64,000 nt of DNA from Chitinophaga oryzae (GTDB taxonomy: Bacteria > Bacteroidota > Bacteroidia > Chitinophagales > Chitinophagaceae): assembly GCF_012516375.2 (NCBI RefSeq), contig NZ_CP051204.2, positions 5,270,001 to 5,334,000 of the forward strand, given 5' to 3'. Below, one piece after another: positions 1-7,684 of the stretch. The stretch's first letter is position 1. Every line of letters begins with the position of its first letter. Made by a program: the position numbers and the translations under genes. The notes under the pieces were generated by a model. That model saw nothing but the letters and a program-made list of their open reading frames with translations, made no database searches and was not told the DNA's origin.

Positions 1-272
1 TTGAATGCTGTGTATACTTTTTCGCGGATAAGGAACTGGTGTCCTTTTTTCTGTTCGTTGGTCAGTACGCCGCGGTGCGGCACTTCCCAGGGCGCGGCGG
101 TAGCCGTTTCGTAATCTTTTACATGTTCCAGCTGACGGCCCCTTTCTATCATCAGCACCTTCAGCCCTTTTTCACAGAGTTCTTTGGCTGCCCAGCCACC
201 GGTGATGCCGGAGCCTACTACTATTGCATCGTACGTATTGGCCGCTTCGGCCTTCAGATTCAGATTGATCAT
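1..272 (-). CDS. GMC-family oxidoreductase, N-terminal fragment
   Basis: The reading frame starts at an ATG at 272 and runs off the left edge of the window, so only about 90 residues are visible. Residues 14-30 read YDAIVVGSGITGGWAAK, a Rossmann GxGxxG dinucleotide-binding motif, followed by a second strand ending VLMIERG that typically binds the ribose of FAD. The spacing and the later RGVLTNEQ stretch fit glucose-methanol-choline oxidoreductases of Bacteroidota, which oxidise sugars or alcohols. There is no obvious signal peptide in front of the FAD motif. The substrate cannot be told from this fragment. The partner small subunit often found with such enzymes is not in the window. Confidence 0.85.
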   Translation of the reverse strand, partial: MINLNLKAEAANTYDAIVVGSGITGGWAAKELCEKGLKVLMIERGRQLEHVKDYETATAAPWEVPHRGVLTNEQKKGHQFLIREKVYTAF

Positions 273-349
273 TCCACGGAATTTACTGGCAGGCCGAAAA
301 ATAGCAAAATATTCATACAAACCTAACAGAAATAGGACGACCGGAAAGA

Positions 350-865
350 TCACTGATCTTTTTTCAATTGTACTACCACGCCATATTTTTTTCCTTTGAC
401 GCCGTACTGTTGCTCTAAAGTGGCTTTATCGAGGATGGCAAGGCTAACGAACGAGTGAATGTTGACCGCAGCGAGATCGCTTTCCGCGGTAGCTGTCTGC
501 AGTTTCCCGTTCACGATGTATGCCACCGGTCCATCTTCTTCCGGTGAGGGTACCAGCTTACGATAAACGGCGTCCTGGCTGAAGACCAGCCAATAACGGT
601 TACGAACAAACGTTTTCGTTTCAATGAAAATAGTCTTGATATCCTGCCCACTGTGCAAGTCCTTGCTCTTCAACACATACACATACGCGACATTGTTGGG
701 GTTGAATTCTGCCAGGTCTGCTGCTGTCACCTGAACGCTGTCTACAAAATAAACAGGAGACCGGTCGTCATGGGCTGTTTTACGTGTGGCAGACTGGCCG
801 GGTGTTTGGGCGAAAGCAAGGGCACTACAGACTATTGATAACAAGAGGAATATAAATGGTTTCAT
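350..865 (-). CDS. Secreted protein with two TonB-plug-like motifs
   Basis: This 171-residue protein starts with a clear Sec signal peptide (MKPFIFLLLSIVCSALAFAQ, cleavage after AFAQ). The mature part contains two stretches that resemble the plug motif seen in TonB-dependent receptors and M56-peptidase-associated proteins: PVYFVDSVQV...VAYVYVLKSKD near residues 38-70, and AYIVNGKLQTA...SLAILDKATLEQQYGVKGKKYGVVVQL near 115-168. The pattern is 'named residue to be displayed, then an A/YG..GxxGVV strand'. No barrel or enzyme domain follows, so it is not a receptor. It sits 77 bases upstream of the GMC oxidoreductase on the same strand and may be co-transcribed. Function unknown; probably periplasmic or outer-membrane associated. 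Confidence 0.7.
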   Translation of the reverse strand: MKPFIFLLLSIVCSALAFAQTPGQSATRKTAHDDRSPVYFVDSVQVTAADLAEFNPNNVAYVYVLKSKDLHSGQDIKTIFIETKTFVRNRYWLVFSQDAVYRKLVPSPEEDGPVAYIVNGKLQTATAESDLAAVNIHSFVSLAILDKATLEQQYGVKGKKYGVVVQLKKDQ

Positions 866-905
866 ATATCGGGATTAAGCGGTTCACTAAAGGTAAATAA
901 AAGAA

Positions 906-937
906 CCGCACCAATCGGAGGACAGTGCGGCTTTTTT
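906..937. terminator. Bidirectional intrinsic terminator candidate
   Basis: An inverted repeat CCGCAC (906-911) / GTGCGG (925-930) is followed on the plus strand by CTTTTTT and, read on the minus strand, by TTCTTTTATTT. On the minus strand it lies after the AraC gene and before the secreted protein gene, so it probably ends the AraC transcript. Confidence 0.55.
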
Positions 938-1186
938 CACATCAAACCAATTACTACTATATGGCAAGGCCGGGAATCCGGTACCTGTCAAAAAGAATGG
1001 GGTACAACAAACAATGGCATACTGATTAAGACGACGTAGATTAGAATGGCGGAAGAAGATGCTATCTGAGAACTCCTGTCATTCATACGGTTAGGTAAAG
1101 GACAGACAAGAGGATCCCCCTCTTCCGGCCTCAAAATTATCGTGATTACCGGTAGATGAATAGTACAAATGCGACATCTTTTTACT
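938..1186. other. Intergenic stretch without a recognised gene
   Basis: Together with the terminator this makes a gap of about 320 bases between the AraC gene and the secreted protein gene. I see no convincing open frame, RNA fold or repeat here beyond the hairpin at 906-930. Confidence 0.5.
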
Positions 1187-2026
1187 TTATCGCGTCATCA
1201 TCCGGTGAAGGCGCACGGTGTTGATGAGTTCCGTTTCATTGATAAAAGAAGGGGTAATGCCTGCAAATTCCTTAAAGTCACGGATGAAATGCATCTGATC
1301 GTAGTAGCCGCTCATATGCGCGATACGCGTCCAGGTAGCTTCAGGATGCAACTCTTTCAGGTGGTAGGCTTTACAAAAGCGGATCAGCCGGGCATACCGC
1401 TTAGGGGACATACCGGTGCGCTCCACTACTTTCCGTTCAAACTGCCGCACGCTCACACAGGCATCAGCAGCCAGCGTTTCAATGGTGGCATTACCTGCCT
1501 TCGTGACCAGCTCATTCATGACCAGGTCTACCGGCAGGATAGGTTTCAGGCGGGACAGTTTTTTAAGCAGGTAGGTCTGTACGATCCGGAGCATCAGGTC
1601 CCAGTCGTGCGTATTCTCCTGCAGCTGCTCATTGACTTCCTTTATTTCATTGCCCAGCAGCATGCTGGTATCAAAATCCTGTTCATGCATTTCCGTCATC
1701 GGGATATTGAGCAGGCGAAACAGTCCCCCCGGCTTAAAAGCCACGCCCAGCGCGAGGTGATGCTGTCCCAGGTCCAACGTGACAGCGCGCTCCAAAGGTC
1801 CGACCGTCAGCGATACGGACTTGGTCTGGAAATCATTGCTGTACACCCTCAGCACCTTGATAGGATCTTTTATGTAGAACATGATATACCGCTGATAGGT
1901 AGGCACAAAACGGTACATATTGGAAAGCCCCGGCGACCGGGCAAAGTCGGCCTCATAGATAGTAATACTGCTGACAACGTCCTGCAGCGCGGGGTGCGGC
2001 GTATAGGCTTTCATACGTGGTTTCAT
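1187..2026 (-). CDS. AraC-family transcriptional regulator
   Basis: A 279-residue protein with a C-terminal AraC/XylS double helix-turn-helix: LAADACVSVRQFERKVVERT (first helix-turn-helix, about residues 184-203) and WTRIAHMSGYYDQMHFIRDF (second, about 232-251), followed by FAGITPSFI. The N-terminal half (PGLSNMYRFVPTYQRYIMFY...) fits the DUF6597-type ligand-binding half common in Bacteroidota AraC proteins, with the GxxFKPGGLFRLL signature near 113-126. It is transcribed divergently from the exported sugar isomerase-like gene at 2203, with 176 bases between them, so that gene is the natural first candidate target. The effector is unknown. Confidence 0.85.
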   Translation of the reverse strand: MKPRMKAYTPHPALQDVVSSITIYEADFARSPGLSNMYRFVPTYQRYIMFYIKDPIKVLRVYSNDFQTKSVSLTVGPLERAVTLDLGQHHLALGVAFKPGGLFRLLNIPMTEMHEQDFDTSMLLGNEIKEVNEQLQENTHDWDLMLRIVQTYLLKKLSRLKPILPVDLVMNELVTKAGNATIETLAADACVSVRQFERKVVERTGMSPKRYARLIRFCKAYHLKELHPEATWTRIAHMSGYYDQMHFIRDFKEFAGITPSFINETELINTVRLHRMMTR

Positions 2027-2202
2027 CTTCCTCGTTTTTATAGGTTATGGCGACCGGCACACCAACCAATGCGGCCGCTCAACAAATGTAAACATTCCAA
2101 CCCACAATCGCGGGGCTTCAGAAAACACCAGCCACAGGTAATATTTGCGGGAAAAATGCCGGGAAATTTGAAGATCTTGGCCGTTATATCAATTGTACGC
2201 TT

Positions 2203-3048
2203 ATGTCTTCGAGAAGAAACTTCCTGCTGCAGGCCACCGTGGGACTGGCAGCTACCGGCCTCTCCCCTTTGCTGTCCACCGCGGCGCGCCCCGCCGTGGC
2301 GCCGCCGGCGAAAGACCGCCTGTCCGTTGGCGTTGCAGGGTACACCTTCGCACAGTTCAGGCTGGACCAGGCCATTGCGATGATGCAGCGGGCCAACATC
2401 CGTCATATCTCCGTAAAAGATATCCATCTGCCGCTGCAGAGCAGCCCGGAACAGATAGCAACGGTGCTCTCACAGTTCCGCAACGCGGACATCAACGTAT
2501 ACGCCGTAGGTGTTATTTATATGAAAACCCGGCAGGCGGTGGAAGAAGCTTTTGCCTATGCCAAAAAAGCGGGAGTGCCCCTGATCGTAGGCGTACCAAC
2601 GCCGGAACTGCTGGACTATACCGAACAACAGGTGAAACAACACAACATACGCCTCGCTATTCATAACCATGGCCCGGAAGACGCCTTGTACCCCGGTCCG
2701 CGCAACGCATGGGAACATATCAAAAACCGGGACGGCCGCATGGGATTGTGCATCGATATCGGTCACGCCACCCGCGCCGGCGAAGATCCGGCCAAAGCAG
2801 TGCTGGCCTATAAGGAAAGGGTGTTTGACCTGCACCTGAAAGACGTTACCGCCGCCTCCAAAGAAGGGAAACCCACCGAAATAGGCAGAGGTGTCATCGA
2901 CTTCGCCAGCCTGGTGCGGGCACTGGACAAAGTACGCTACAAAGGAATCTGCAGCATTGAATATGAGAAAGATATGAAGGATCCCCTGCCCGGCATCGCC
3001 GAATCGGCCGGGTATTTCAAAGGCGTGGTGAATACCGTAAAACCGTAA
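2203..3048 (+). CDS. Tat-exported sugar phosphate isomerase/epimerase-like protein
   Basis: A 281-residue protein starting with a twin-arginine signal (SSRRNFLLQATVGLAATGL). The mature part is a xylose-isomerase-like TIM barrel (AP endonuclease family 2 fold). Supporting motifs are RLAIHNHGPED near 147-157, GLCIDIGHATRAG near 180-192, VFDLHLKDV near 206-214, and ICSIEYEKD near the end. The His and Glu/Asp residues in these strands are the usual metal ligands. Such proteins in Bacteroidota are often annotated as sugar phosphate isomerase/epimerase, but a periplasmic form acts on an undefined sugar or inositol-like substrate. It stands divergent from the AraC regulator and convergent with the universal stress protein gene, 13 bases away. 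Confidence 0.85.
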   Translation: MSSRRNFLLQATVGLAATGLSPLLSTAARPAVAPPAKDRLSVGVAGYTFAQFRLDQAIAMMQRANIRHISVKDIHLPLQSSPEQIATVLSQFRNADINVYAVGVIYMKTRQAVEEAFAYAKKAGVPLIVGVPTPELLDYTEQQVKQHNIRLAIHNHGPEDALYPGPRNAWEHIKNRDGRMGLCIDIGHATRAGEDPAKAVLAYKERVFDLHLKDVTAASKEGKPTEIGRGVIDFASLVRALDKVRYKGICSIEYEKDMKDPLPGIAESAGYFKGVVNTVKP

Positions 3049-3061
3049 CAGCCTTCCCTGC

Positions 3062-3904
3062 TCATTCCGGCAGCGCCGGTATCGAAAGCAAAGGCACCGG
3101 GGAATTATAGGCCAGTTCCCTGGAAATGCTTTTGTGGAAGATGGAAGAGATAAAGGAGTGCTTCTTGGGCACGGTCACGATCAGGGACACGTGGTGTTCC
3201 CGGGCAAATTCCAGTACGCTGTCGGCAATATGGGTGCCGGTCATATAATGGAAAGCCGGCGTGTAGCGCTCCAGTACCTCGTGCAGGGCTGTGATCTGTT
3301 TTTTGGTATCGTCGGTGTATTTGTCTGCCGCCGGCGGTTCCACGTTGACCACATGCACTTCGGGACGGAACAGGTCGAGGAAGCGGTACAACTGCTCCAA
3401 AGACGCTTTGGATATGTTCTGCAGGTCGGTGGAGAAGACCACGCTGCTGATCCCCTTCCCTACCACTGCTTCTTTGGGCACTACCAGCACCGGGTATTCG
3501 CTTACTTTCAGCACCTGGGAGGTATTGCTGCCCATTAAAAGCTGTTGCAACCCTGTCTTCCCCGCTACGCCCATAACCACCAGCGCTACGTCCCTTTCCT
3601 GGCAGAGTTTGTTCAGCTGATCGGGCAGGAAAGCGTCTTCTGCCAGCAGTTCGTATTTGGTGTCGGCGTCGGTCATTAACCGCAGCTGGTCCTGCAGGGA
3701 AGCCAGCTTTTCCATATTTTCGACATATACCAGATTTTCCACCTGCGGTGCAGGTACCGGCACGTCTGAGCCCTGCACCATGGTGCGATAGGCATGATAA
3801 AGGATCATCCGCTCTACGCCCAGCGCCGGCGCGAGGCTGGTAGCGTATTCTGCCGCCCGGAAGGCGGCATCGGAAAAATCGGTCAGAATAAGTATCGATT
3901 TCAT
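3062..3904 (-). CDS. Universal stress protein, tandem UspA domains
   Basis: This 280-residue protein carries two UspA domains. The first starts MKSILILTDFSDAAFRAAEY and holds an ATP-binding type signature GVAGKTGLQQLLMGSNTS (about 136-153), matching G-x2-G-x9-G-S/T, followed by PVLVVPKE. The second (about 155-280) starts SSVVFSTDLQNIS and keeps the fold, but its nucleotide motif is degenerate (VTVPKKHSFISSIFHKS has no GxxG). A good Shine-Dalgarno-like AGAAGGTGAT lies directly before the ATG. Tandem Usps of this kind usually act in energy or redox stress. Cytoplasmic. Confidence 0.9.
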   Translation of the reverse strand: MKSILILTDFSDAAFRAAEYATSLAPALGVERMILYHAYRTMVQGSDVPVPAPQVENLVYVENMEKLASLQDQLRLMTDADTKYELLAEDAFLPDQLNKLCQERDVALVVMGVAGKTGLQQLLMGSNTSQVLKVSEYPVLVVPKEAVVGKGISSVVFSTDLQNISKASLEQLYRFLDLFRPEVHVVNVEPPAADKYTDDTKKQITALHEVLERYTPAFHYMTGTHIADSVLEFAREHHVSLIVTVPKKHSFISSIFHKSISRELAYNSPVPLLSIPALPE

Positions 3905-3937
3905 ATCACCTTCTTTTTAGGAGTGGTGTTTAGATGA

Positions 3938-3989
3938 GAAAAAGGGATTGGAACCTCCCGGGTTTTAACCCCGGACCCACCCAATCCCT
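3938..3989 (-). terminator. Intrinsic terminator behind the dodecin gene
   Basis: A long hairpin with outer arms AGGGATTGG (3943-3951) / CCAATCCCT (3981-3989) and an inner arm CCCGGG-TTTTAA-CCCCGG. Read on the minus strand it is followed by TTTTTCTCATC. It sits 10 bases past the dodecin stop codon and before the universal stress protein gene. Confidence 0.85.
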
Positions 3990-3998
3990 GTTCGCTGG

Positions 3999-4208
3999 TC
4001 AACGATTTTCATCAAGCCTGAAGGACACTTTACAGATGGCCCCGTAGGTGGTGATTTTGCCATCCTTTACATGCACCTTAAAATCCTTTACAAATACAGA
4101 ATCTACGTTGTGGATGGTTTTGCTGACTTCCTGCACTGCATTCTGTACAGCGTCTTCAAAACCTTTTTCTGAGGAAGCAATCACCTCAATCACTTTAACG
4201 ATAGCCAT
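3999..4208 (-). CDS. Dodecin-family flavin-binding protein
   Basis: The 69-residue product starting at the ATG at 4208 (MAIVKVIEVIASSEKGFEDA) has the dodecin pattern: a first strand VIEVIASS, a helix FEDAVQNAVQEVSKTI, and two further strands with the conserved turn KVHVKDGKITTYGAICKVSF. Dodecins form hollow 12-mers that store or buffer flavin, or bind CoA in some lineages. A longer frame reaches upstream to 4346, but its extra residues are cysteine-rich and do not fit the family, so I place the start at 4208. It has its own terminator downstream and is probably monocistronic. Confidence 0.9.
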   Translation of the reverse strand: MAIVKVIEVIASSEKGFEDAVQNAVQEVSKTIHNVDSVFVKDFKVHVKDGKITTYGAICKVSFRLDENR

Positions 4209-4467
4209 AAGAAAAGTTTTAATGGTGAACAATACGGCGTGTATACAGGAAACAAACAACCTACCGGTTTGGTTATCGCAGCACTGCGGCGGGTTACAGC
4301 AGGAAAGCAACAATAGCGGACAGGCAACAATTCCCCCGGCACACACCCCGGAATGTGCAATCCATGCTACAATGGAGGACGGCGACCATAGCGGTCTTCA
4401 TTGAAAATCAGCGCCTTCCTTCAGGGCGATGCTTCCGGCATGATTCTGTTGCTATTTTAAACAAGAT

Positions 4468-4559
4468 GTTTCTGAAAAGGGGTGGTTTGGTAACACAACA
4501 CCTGAGATTATACCCTTACAACCTGAACTGGGTAATACCAGCGTAGGAAAGCAGGAAAC
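4468..4559 (+). promoter_or_regulatory. TPP riboswitch (THI element)
   Basis: The element shows the universally conserved TPP-aptamer blocks in order: GGGGTG at 4479-4484, CTGAGATTATACCC at 4502-4515, AACCTGAACTGGGTAATACC at 4520-4539, and AGCGTAGGAAA after it. The closing helix P1 pairs GTTTC (4468-4472) with GAAAC (4555-4559). Pairs ACCC/GGGT and CTGG/CCAG-type helices of P4/P5 are visible. It is on the plus strand and is followed within 5 bases by a terminator hairpin, the usual expression platform for transcription control. Unusually, no thiamine biosynthesis or transport gene follows; the next plus-strand gene is a HAD protein 312 bases on. Confidence 0.93.
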
Positions 4560-4563
4560 ACCA

Positions 4564-4598
4564 GGGAGGCACTGTTAAACACAGCGCCTCTCTTTTTT
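4564..4598 (+). terminator. Terminator of the TPP riboswitch expression platform
   Basis: GGGAGGCACTGT (4564-4575) pairs with ACAGCGCCTCTC (4581-4592) around loop TAAAC with a single A-C mismatch, and runs into TTTTTT (4593-4598). Placed directly after the aptamer, it should stop transcription, most likely in the TPP-bound state. Confidence 0.88.
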
Positions 4599-4870
4599 AC
4601 GCCCACAAGATAAGTTGTCATTTTGACAGCAACGAAACCGGTGGACAGCGCCGTTATCCTTCCTTTAACACTGCAATTTTTTCATCTCCGTGCAGGATTA
4701 TATGTTATATTAGCCGGCGAACACTACGGCAGGCTTTTTGATGTAATCCCGGCTCAGTCATGCGTATAAAAAAAGGAATGTCCTGTTTGTAAACAAAACT
4801 TATATTCACACTATGCGACCATAAATAGGTTTAACCCTGATTTGTGCGGCCACCGTGATATGCGGTGTCC
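4599..4870 (+). other. Leader between riboswitch terminator and Ter plus-arm
   Basis: About 270 bases, A/T-richer than the flanking genes, without a convincing open frame. It may hold the promoter of the HAD-PRTase-TerD operon; I see AT-rich tracts (TATATGTTATATTAGC near 4698 and TATAAAAAAAGG near 4765) but no clean TAnnTTTG box, so I do not assign a promoter. Confidence 0.4.
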
Positions 4871-5596
4871 ATGAGCATTATACACCATAACCAACTGATG
4901 AATAAATACCAGCATTACTCCTTTGACCTCTGGTTAACCTTGATCAGATCTAATCCTTCCTTTAAACGGGAGCGGACAAAATTCTTTTTTGATCATTTTA
5001 ACCGACGGCAAAAAACGCTCGAAGAAGTGGAACGTATCTTCCGCCGGATAGACGTGATGACCAACGCCATCAACGAAAAAACAGGCGGCAATATCGATAC
5101 GGACACCCTGCACCTGATGGTCATCAGCGAAATGAACGACCATCAGTACGACTTTGAGACGGTAGACCTGCAGGCTTTGTACAACGAAATGGAAGCGCTG
5201 GTACTGCAATACCAGCCTACCGTATATTGCTCTGCCACCGCAGGCGTACTGCGTGCGTTGCACGGGCGGCAGGACTGTACCCTTAGCCTCCTGAGCAACA
5301 CCGCCTTCATCAAAGGACGCACCCTACGGAAAGTATTACAGGAACTGGAACTGGACCAATACCTGCATTTTCAGCTGTATTCAGATGAAACCGGCGTGTC
5401 CAAACCCAACCCTGAAATGTTCCGGCTCATGCTCGGCTCTATTGCCAATACCAGGAACGGGGAGGTAGTGATGCCCCAACAGATCATACACATAGGCGAT
5501 AATGTAAAGGCAGATATCAAAGGCGCCAGCGAGGCCGGCATTCATTCGTTACTGGTCAATTCCAACAATCAATGTATTTCAAGCCTGCTTAACTGA
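4871..5596 (+). CDS. HAD-superfamily protein of the Ter locus
   Basis: A 241-residue haloacid dehalogenase-fold protein. Motif I is YSFDLWLTLI (nucleophile Asp near residue 19), motif II LLSNTAFI, motif III SDETGVSKPNP (Lys), and motif IV HIGDNVKADIKGA. In motif I the second Asp of phosphatases (DxD) is Trp (DLW), as in some dehalogenase-like HADs, so phosphatase activity is not certain. The stop codon overlaps the ATG of the next gene (TGATG), implying coupled translation with the phosphoribosyltransferase. HAD plus PRTase pairs are part of the predicted nucleoside-like metabolite branch of Ter systems described by comparative genomics. The start could also be the GTG at 4865 or the ATG at 4898; the fold begins just after the latter. 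Confidence 0.82.
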   Translation: MSIIHHNQLMNKYQHYSFDLWLTLIRSNPSFKRERTKFFFDHFNRRQKTLEEVERIFRRIDVMTNAINEKTGGNIDTDTLHLMVISEMNDHQYDFETVDLQALYNEMEALVLQYQPTVYCSATAGVLRALHGRQDCTLSLLSNTAFIKGRTLRKVLQELELDQYLHFQLYSDETGVSKPNPEMFRLMLGSIANTRNGEVVMPQQIIHIGDNVKADIKGASEAGIHSLLVNSNNQCISSLLN

Positions 5597-6438
5597 TGAC
5601 GACGACTTACTCCCTGCATAAAATCACAGATACCAGCCAGTTCGGTTTTTGCCCGGATGACTACAGCCGTTTTAAATTTGGTGACGACCTTGTCGCAGAA
5701 AAGTTCGGCGTCGGTTTGGCTGACGGGTTTATTGAGCACCACCTCAAAGGCCGCGCCGTGCCGCAGCTGGTGGTGGTATCCAGCCCGTATGCGTTCATCC
5801 CCACCGCCACCTTCTCCATGAAGAACCACTTCGTGTTCCGGCTCAACCGGTGGCTGGCGGCCAACGGGCATCCGATCGTCCAGGAAACGAAAGTGCATCG
5901 TACCATCACCTATAAGGAAGATTACGGGGAACTGGACGCCGAACAGCGGATGAAACTGATCGGCAACGATTCGTTTCATATTGACCGGGAATTTCTCGCC
6001 GGCAAAACCGTCGTGTTCCTGGACGATATCCGCATCACCGGCGGCCACGAACGCATGATCCTTAAAATGGTGAACGCCTACGGCCTCGCCAACGAGCTAT
6101 ACCTGCTGTATTATGCGGAACTGCAGAATACCGGTATCCATCCCAACATTGAGAACCACCTCAATTATCATTTTGTCAAATCGATTTTCCACCTCGAGAA
6201 AATCATCCGGGAGGAACGGTTCGCCATCAATACCCGCATTGTAAAATATATTCTGAACTACGATTTCGATTCATTTTGTATTTTCCTGCAAAATCAGTCA
6301 GACCAGTTCATTAATATTTTGTATGATATGGCCATCGGCAACGGTTATCACACCATCGAGGCATATCAGCAAAATCTTCAGTATATTAAAAACTATATTT
6401 TTCATAGAAAACATAAAAGCATACAACATGGCAATTAA
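5596..6438 (+). CDS. Phosphoribosyltransferase-family protein of the Ter locus
   Basis: A 280-residue protein with the PRPP-binding loop VVFLDDIRITGG at residues 139-150 (hhhhDDhxxTGG), and VVSSPYAFIPTATF near 60-73 as the likely pyrophosphate-loop region. It lacks features of the housekeeping purine or pyrimidine PRTases and has an extra C-terminal helical part (about 190-280). It overlaps the HAD stop by one base and overlaps the downstream TerD start by 11 bases, so the three are tightly coupled. In Ter systems such PRTases are predicted to build a nucleoside-like compound; the actual base acceptor is unknown. No ATP-grasp or TIM-barrel partner, also common in that branch, is present here. 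Confidence 0.82.
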   Translation: MTTTYSLHKITDTSQFGFCPDDYSRFKFGDDLVAEKFGVGLADGFIEHHLKGRAVPQLVVVSSPYAFIPTATFSMKNHFVFRLNRWLAANGHPIVQETKVHRTITYKEDYGELDAEQRMKLIGNDSFHIDREFLAGKTVVFLDDIRITGGHERMILKMVNAYGLANELYLLYYAELQNTGIHPNIENHLNYHFVKSIFHLEKIIREERFAINTRIVKYILNYDFDSFCIFLQNQSDQFINILYDMAIGNGYHTIEAYQQNLQYIKNYIFHRKHKSIQHGN

Positions 6439-6982
6439 TTTGCAAAAAGGACAACGGCAGACGATCAATGCACCCAAATTCACTATCGGCTTAGGCTGGG
6501 ATGTAAATTCCTCCTCTACCGGCACCAGCTTCGACCTCGATGCTTCCATCTTTGTGATGGGTGACAACAAAAAAATCCTGTCCGATCAGCACTTTGTGTT
6601 TTATAACAACCTGGTTTCTCCCGATGGCAGCGTGGAACACACTGGCGACAACCTTACCGGCGAAGGCGGCGGCGATGACGAACAGATCAAAATCGACCTC
6701 TCCAAAGCAGCAGCCAACGTCACTGAAATCTGCGTGGTAGTAACCATTCACGAAGCTGAAGCCAGAAGACAGAACTTCGGCCAGGTGAGAAATTCCTACG
6801 TACGTATATTCGACCCTGTTACCAACGAAGTGATCCTGAAATATGAACTGGAAGAAGACTTCTCCATCGAAACCGCTGTGGAATTCGGCCGCATCTACAA
6901 ACGTGGCGACGAATGGAAATTTGAAGCCGTAGGCGTAGGCATGAAAGGCGGTCTGCAGGATTATCTGAACAAATACAACTAA
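6428..6982 (+). CDS. terD: TerD-family protein
   Basis: A 184-residue TerD-domain protein beginning MAINLQKGQRQTINAPKFTI. It shows the family blocks: GLGWDV, FDLDASIF, FVFYNN..SPDGSVEHTGDNLTG, GGDDEQIKIDL, and RNSYVRIFDPVTNEVILKYEL. The Asp-rich loops (DLDAS, GDNLTGEGGGDDEQ) are the Ca2+-binding sites of TerD-fold proteins. The start within the 3' end of the PRTase gene was chosen because MAINLQKGQ is the family N-terminus. It is very similar in layout to the TerD at 17383 on the opposite arm. Confidence 0.95.
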   Translation: MAINLQKGQRQTINAPKFTIGLGWDVNSSSTGTSFDLDASIFVMGDNKKILSDQHFVFYNNLVSPDGSVEHTGDNLTGEGGGDDEQIKIDLSKAAANVTEICVVVTIHEAEARRQNFGQVRNSYVRIFDPVTNEVILKYELEEDFSIETAVEFGRIYKRGDEWKFEAVGVGMKGGLQDYLNKYN

Positions 6983-7026
6983 TTCAAACTAACCCATTCT
7001 ATACCATTCTATAAATTACCTGACCA

Positions 7027-7641
7027 ATGGCAATCAATCTTCAAAAAGGCCAACGCATCAGCCTCGAGAAAAGCAACGGTAGCAAACTCCAAAATATCTG
7101 TGTAGGCATCAACTGGGGTGCTATCGAAAAAAAAGGCCTCTTTGGCATGTCCAAAACCAAGGAAGCGGTAGACCTGGACGGCAGCTGCGCCCTGTTCACC
7201 GAGCAGAAACAACTGCAGGAAGTGGTTTACTTCGGTAACCTGCGCTCCCAGGACGGCTCCATCCGCCACAGCGGCGATGACCTGACCGGCGACCTGAACG
7301 GCAACGACGGCCTCGACAACGAAGTGATCACCGTAGACCTGTCCCGCCTGAACCCAAGCATCAACTACGTAGCTTTTGTGCTCAACAGCTTCCGCGGCCA
7401 CGACTTCGGCACCATTCCCTTCGCCTCCATCCGCATCTATGAAGGCACCCCTTCCCGTGTGAATGAAGTATTTGCCACCTACGATATCGCCGGCAGCACC
7501 AGCTTCGCCGGACATACCTCCATGGTAATGGGCGTTTTCTATAAGAAAAACGGCGAGTGGAAGTTCAACGCCATCGGAGAACCTACCCGGGACAAGAAAT
7601 TACAGGAAACCGTGGACACCGTGTCCAGGCAATACCTGTAG
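7027..7641 (+). CDS. TerD-family protein, divergent (TerZ/TerE-like)
   Basis: A 204-residue second TerD paralogue (MAINLQKGQRISLEKS). It keeps VDLDGSCALF, VVYFGNLRSQDGSIRHSGDD, DNEVITVDLSRL and FASIRIYEG, but the insert after GLFGMSKTK and the loop DLTGDLNGNDGLDNE differ from the canonical paralogue, so its Ca2+ sites may be altered. The start repeats the family N-terminus. It lies 44 bases after the first TerD and reads in the same operon. Confidence 0.92.
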   Translation: MAINLQKGQRISLEKSNGSKLQNICVGINWGAIEKKGLFGMSKTKEAVDLDGSCALFTEQKQLQEVVYFGNLRSQDGSIRHSGDDLTGDLNGNDGLDNEVITVDLSRLNPSINYVAFVLNSFRGHDFGTIPFASIRIYEGTPSRVNEVFATYDIAGSTSFAGHTSMVMGVFYKKNGEWKFNAIGEPTRDKKLQETVDTVSRQYL

Positions 7642-7645
7642 TCCT

Positions 7646-7653
7646 TACCTTTG
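7646..7653 (+). promoter_or_regulatory. Possible internal promoter before telA
   Basis: TACCTTTG at 7646-7653 matches the Bacteroidota -7 box TAnnTTTG and lies 31 bases upstream of the TelA start codon. I do not see a good -33 TTG, so this is tentative. Confidence 0.35.
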
Positions 7654-7684
7654 CAATGCTATCACTCATTAATCACGATACCTT

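Noticed and set aside
1169..2383. A 404-residue open frame on the plus strand opposite the AraC gene
   Set aside because: It is antisense to a clear AraC-family gene, has a low-complexity and His/Arg-rich composition, and runs into the next gene in another frame.
4355..4546. A 63-residue plus-strand frame
   Set aside because: It runs through the TPP riboswitch, whose conserved bases explain the sequence.
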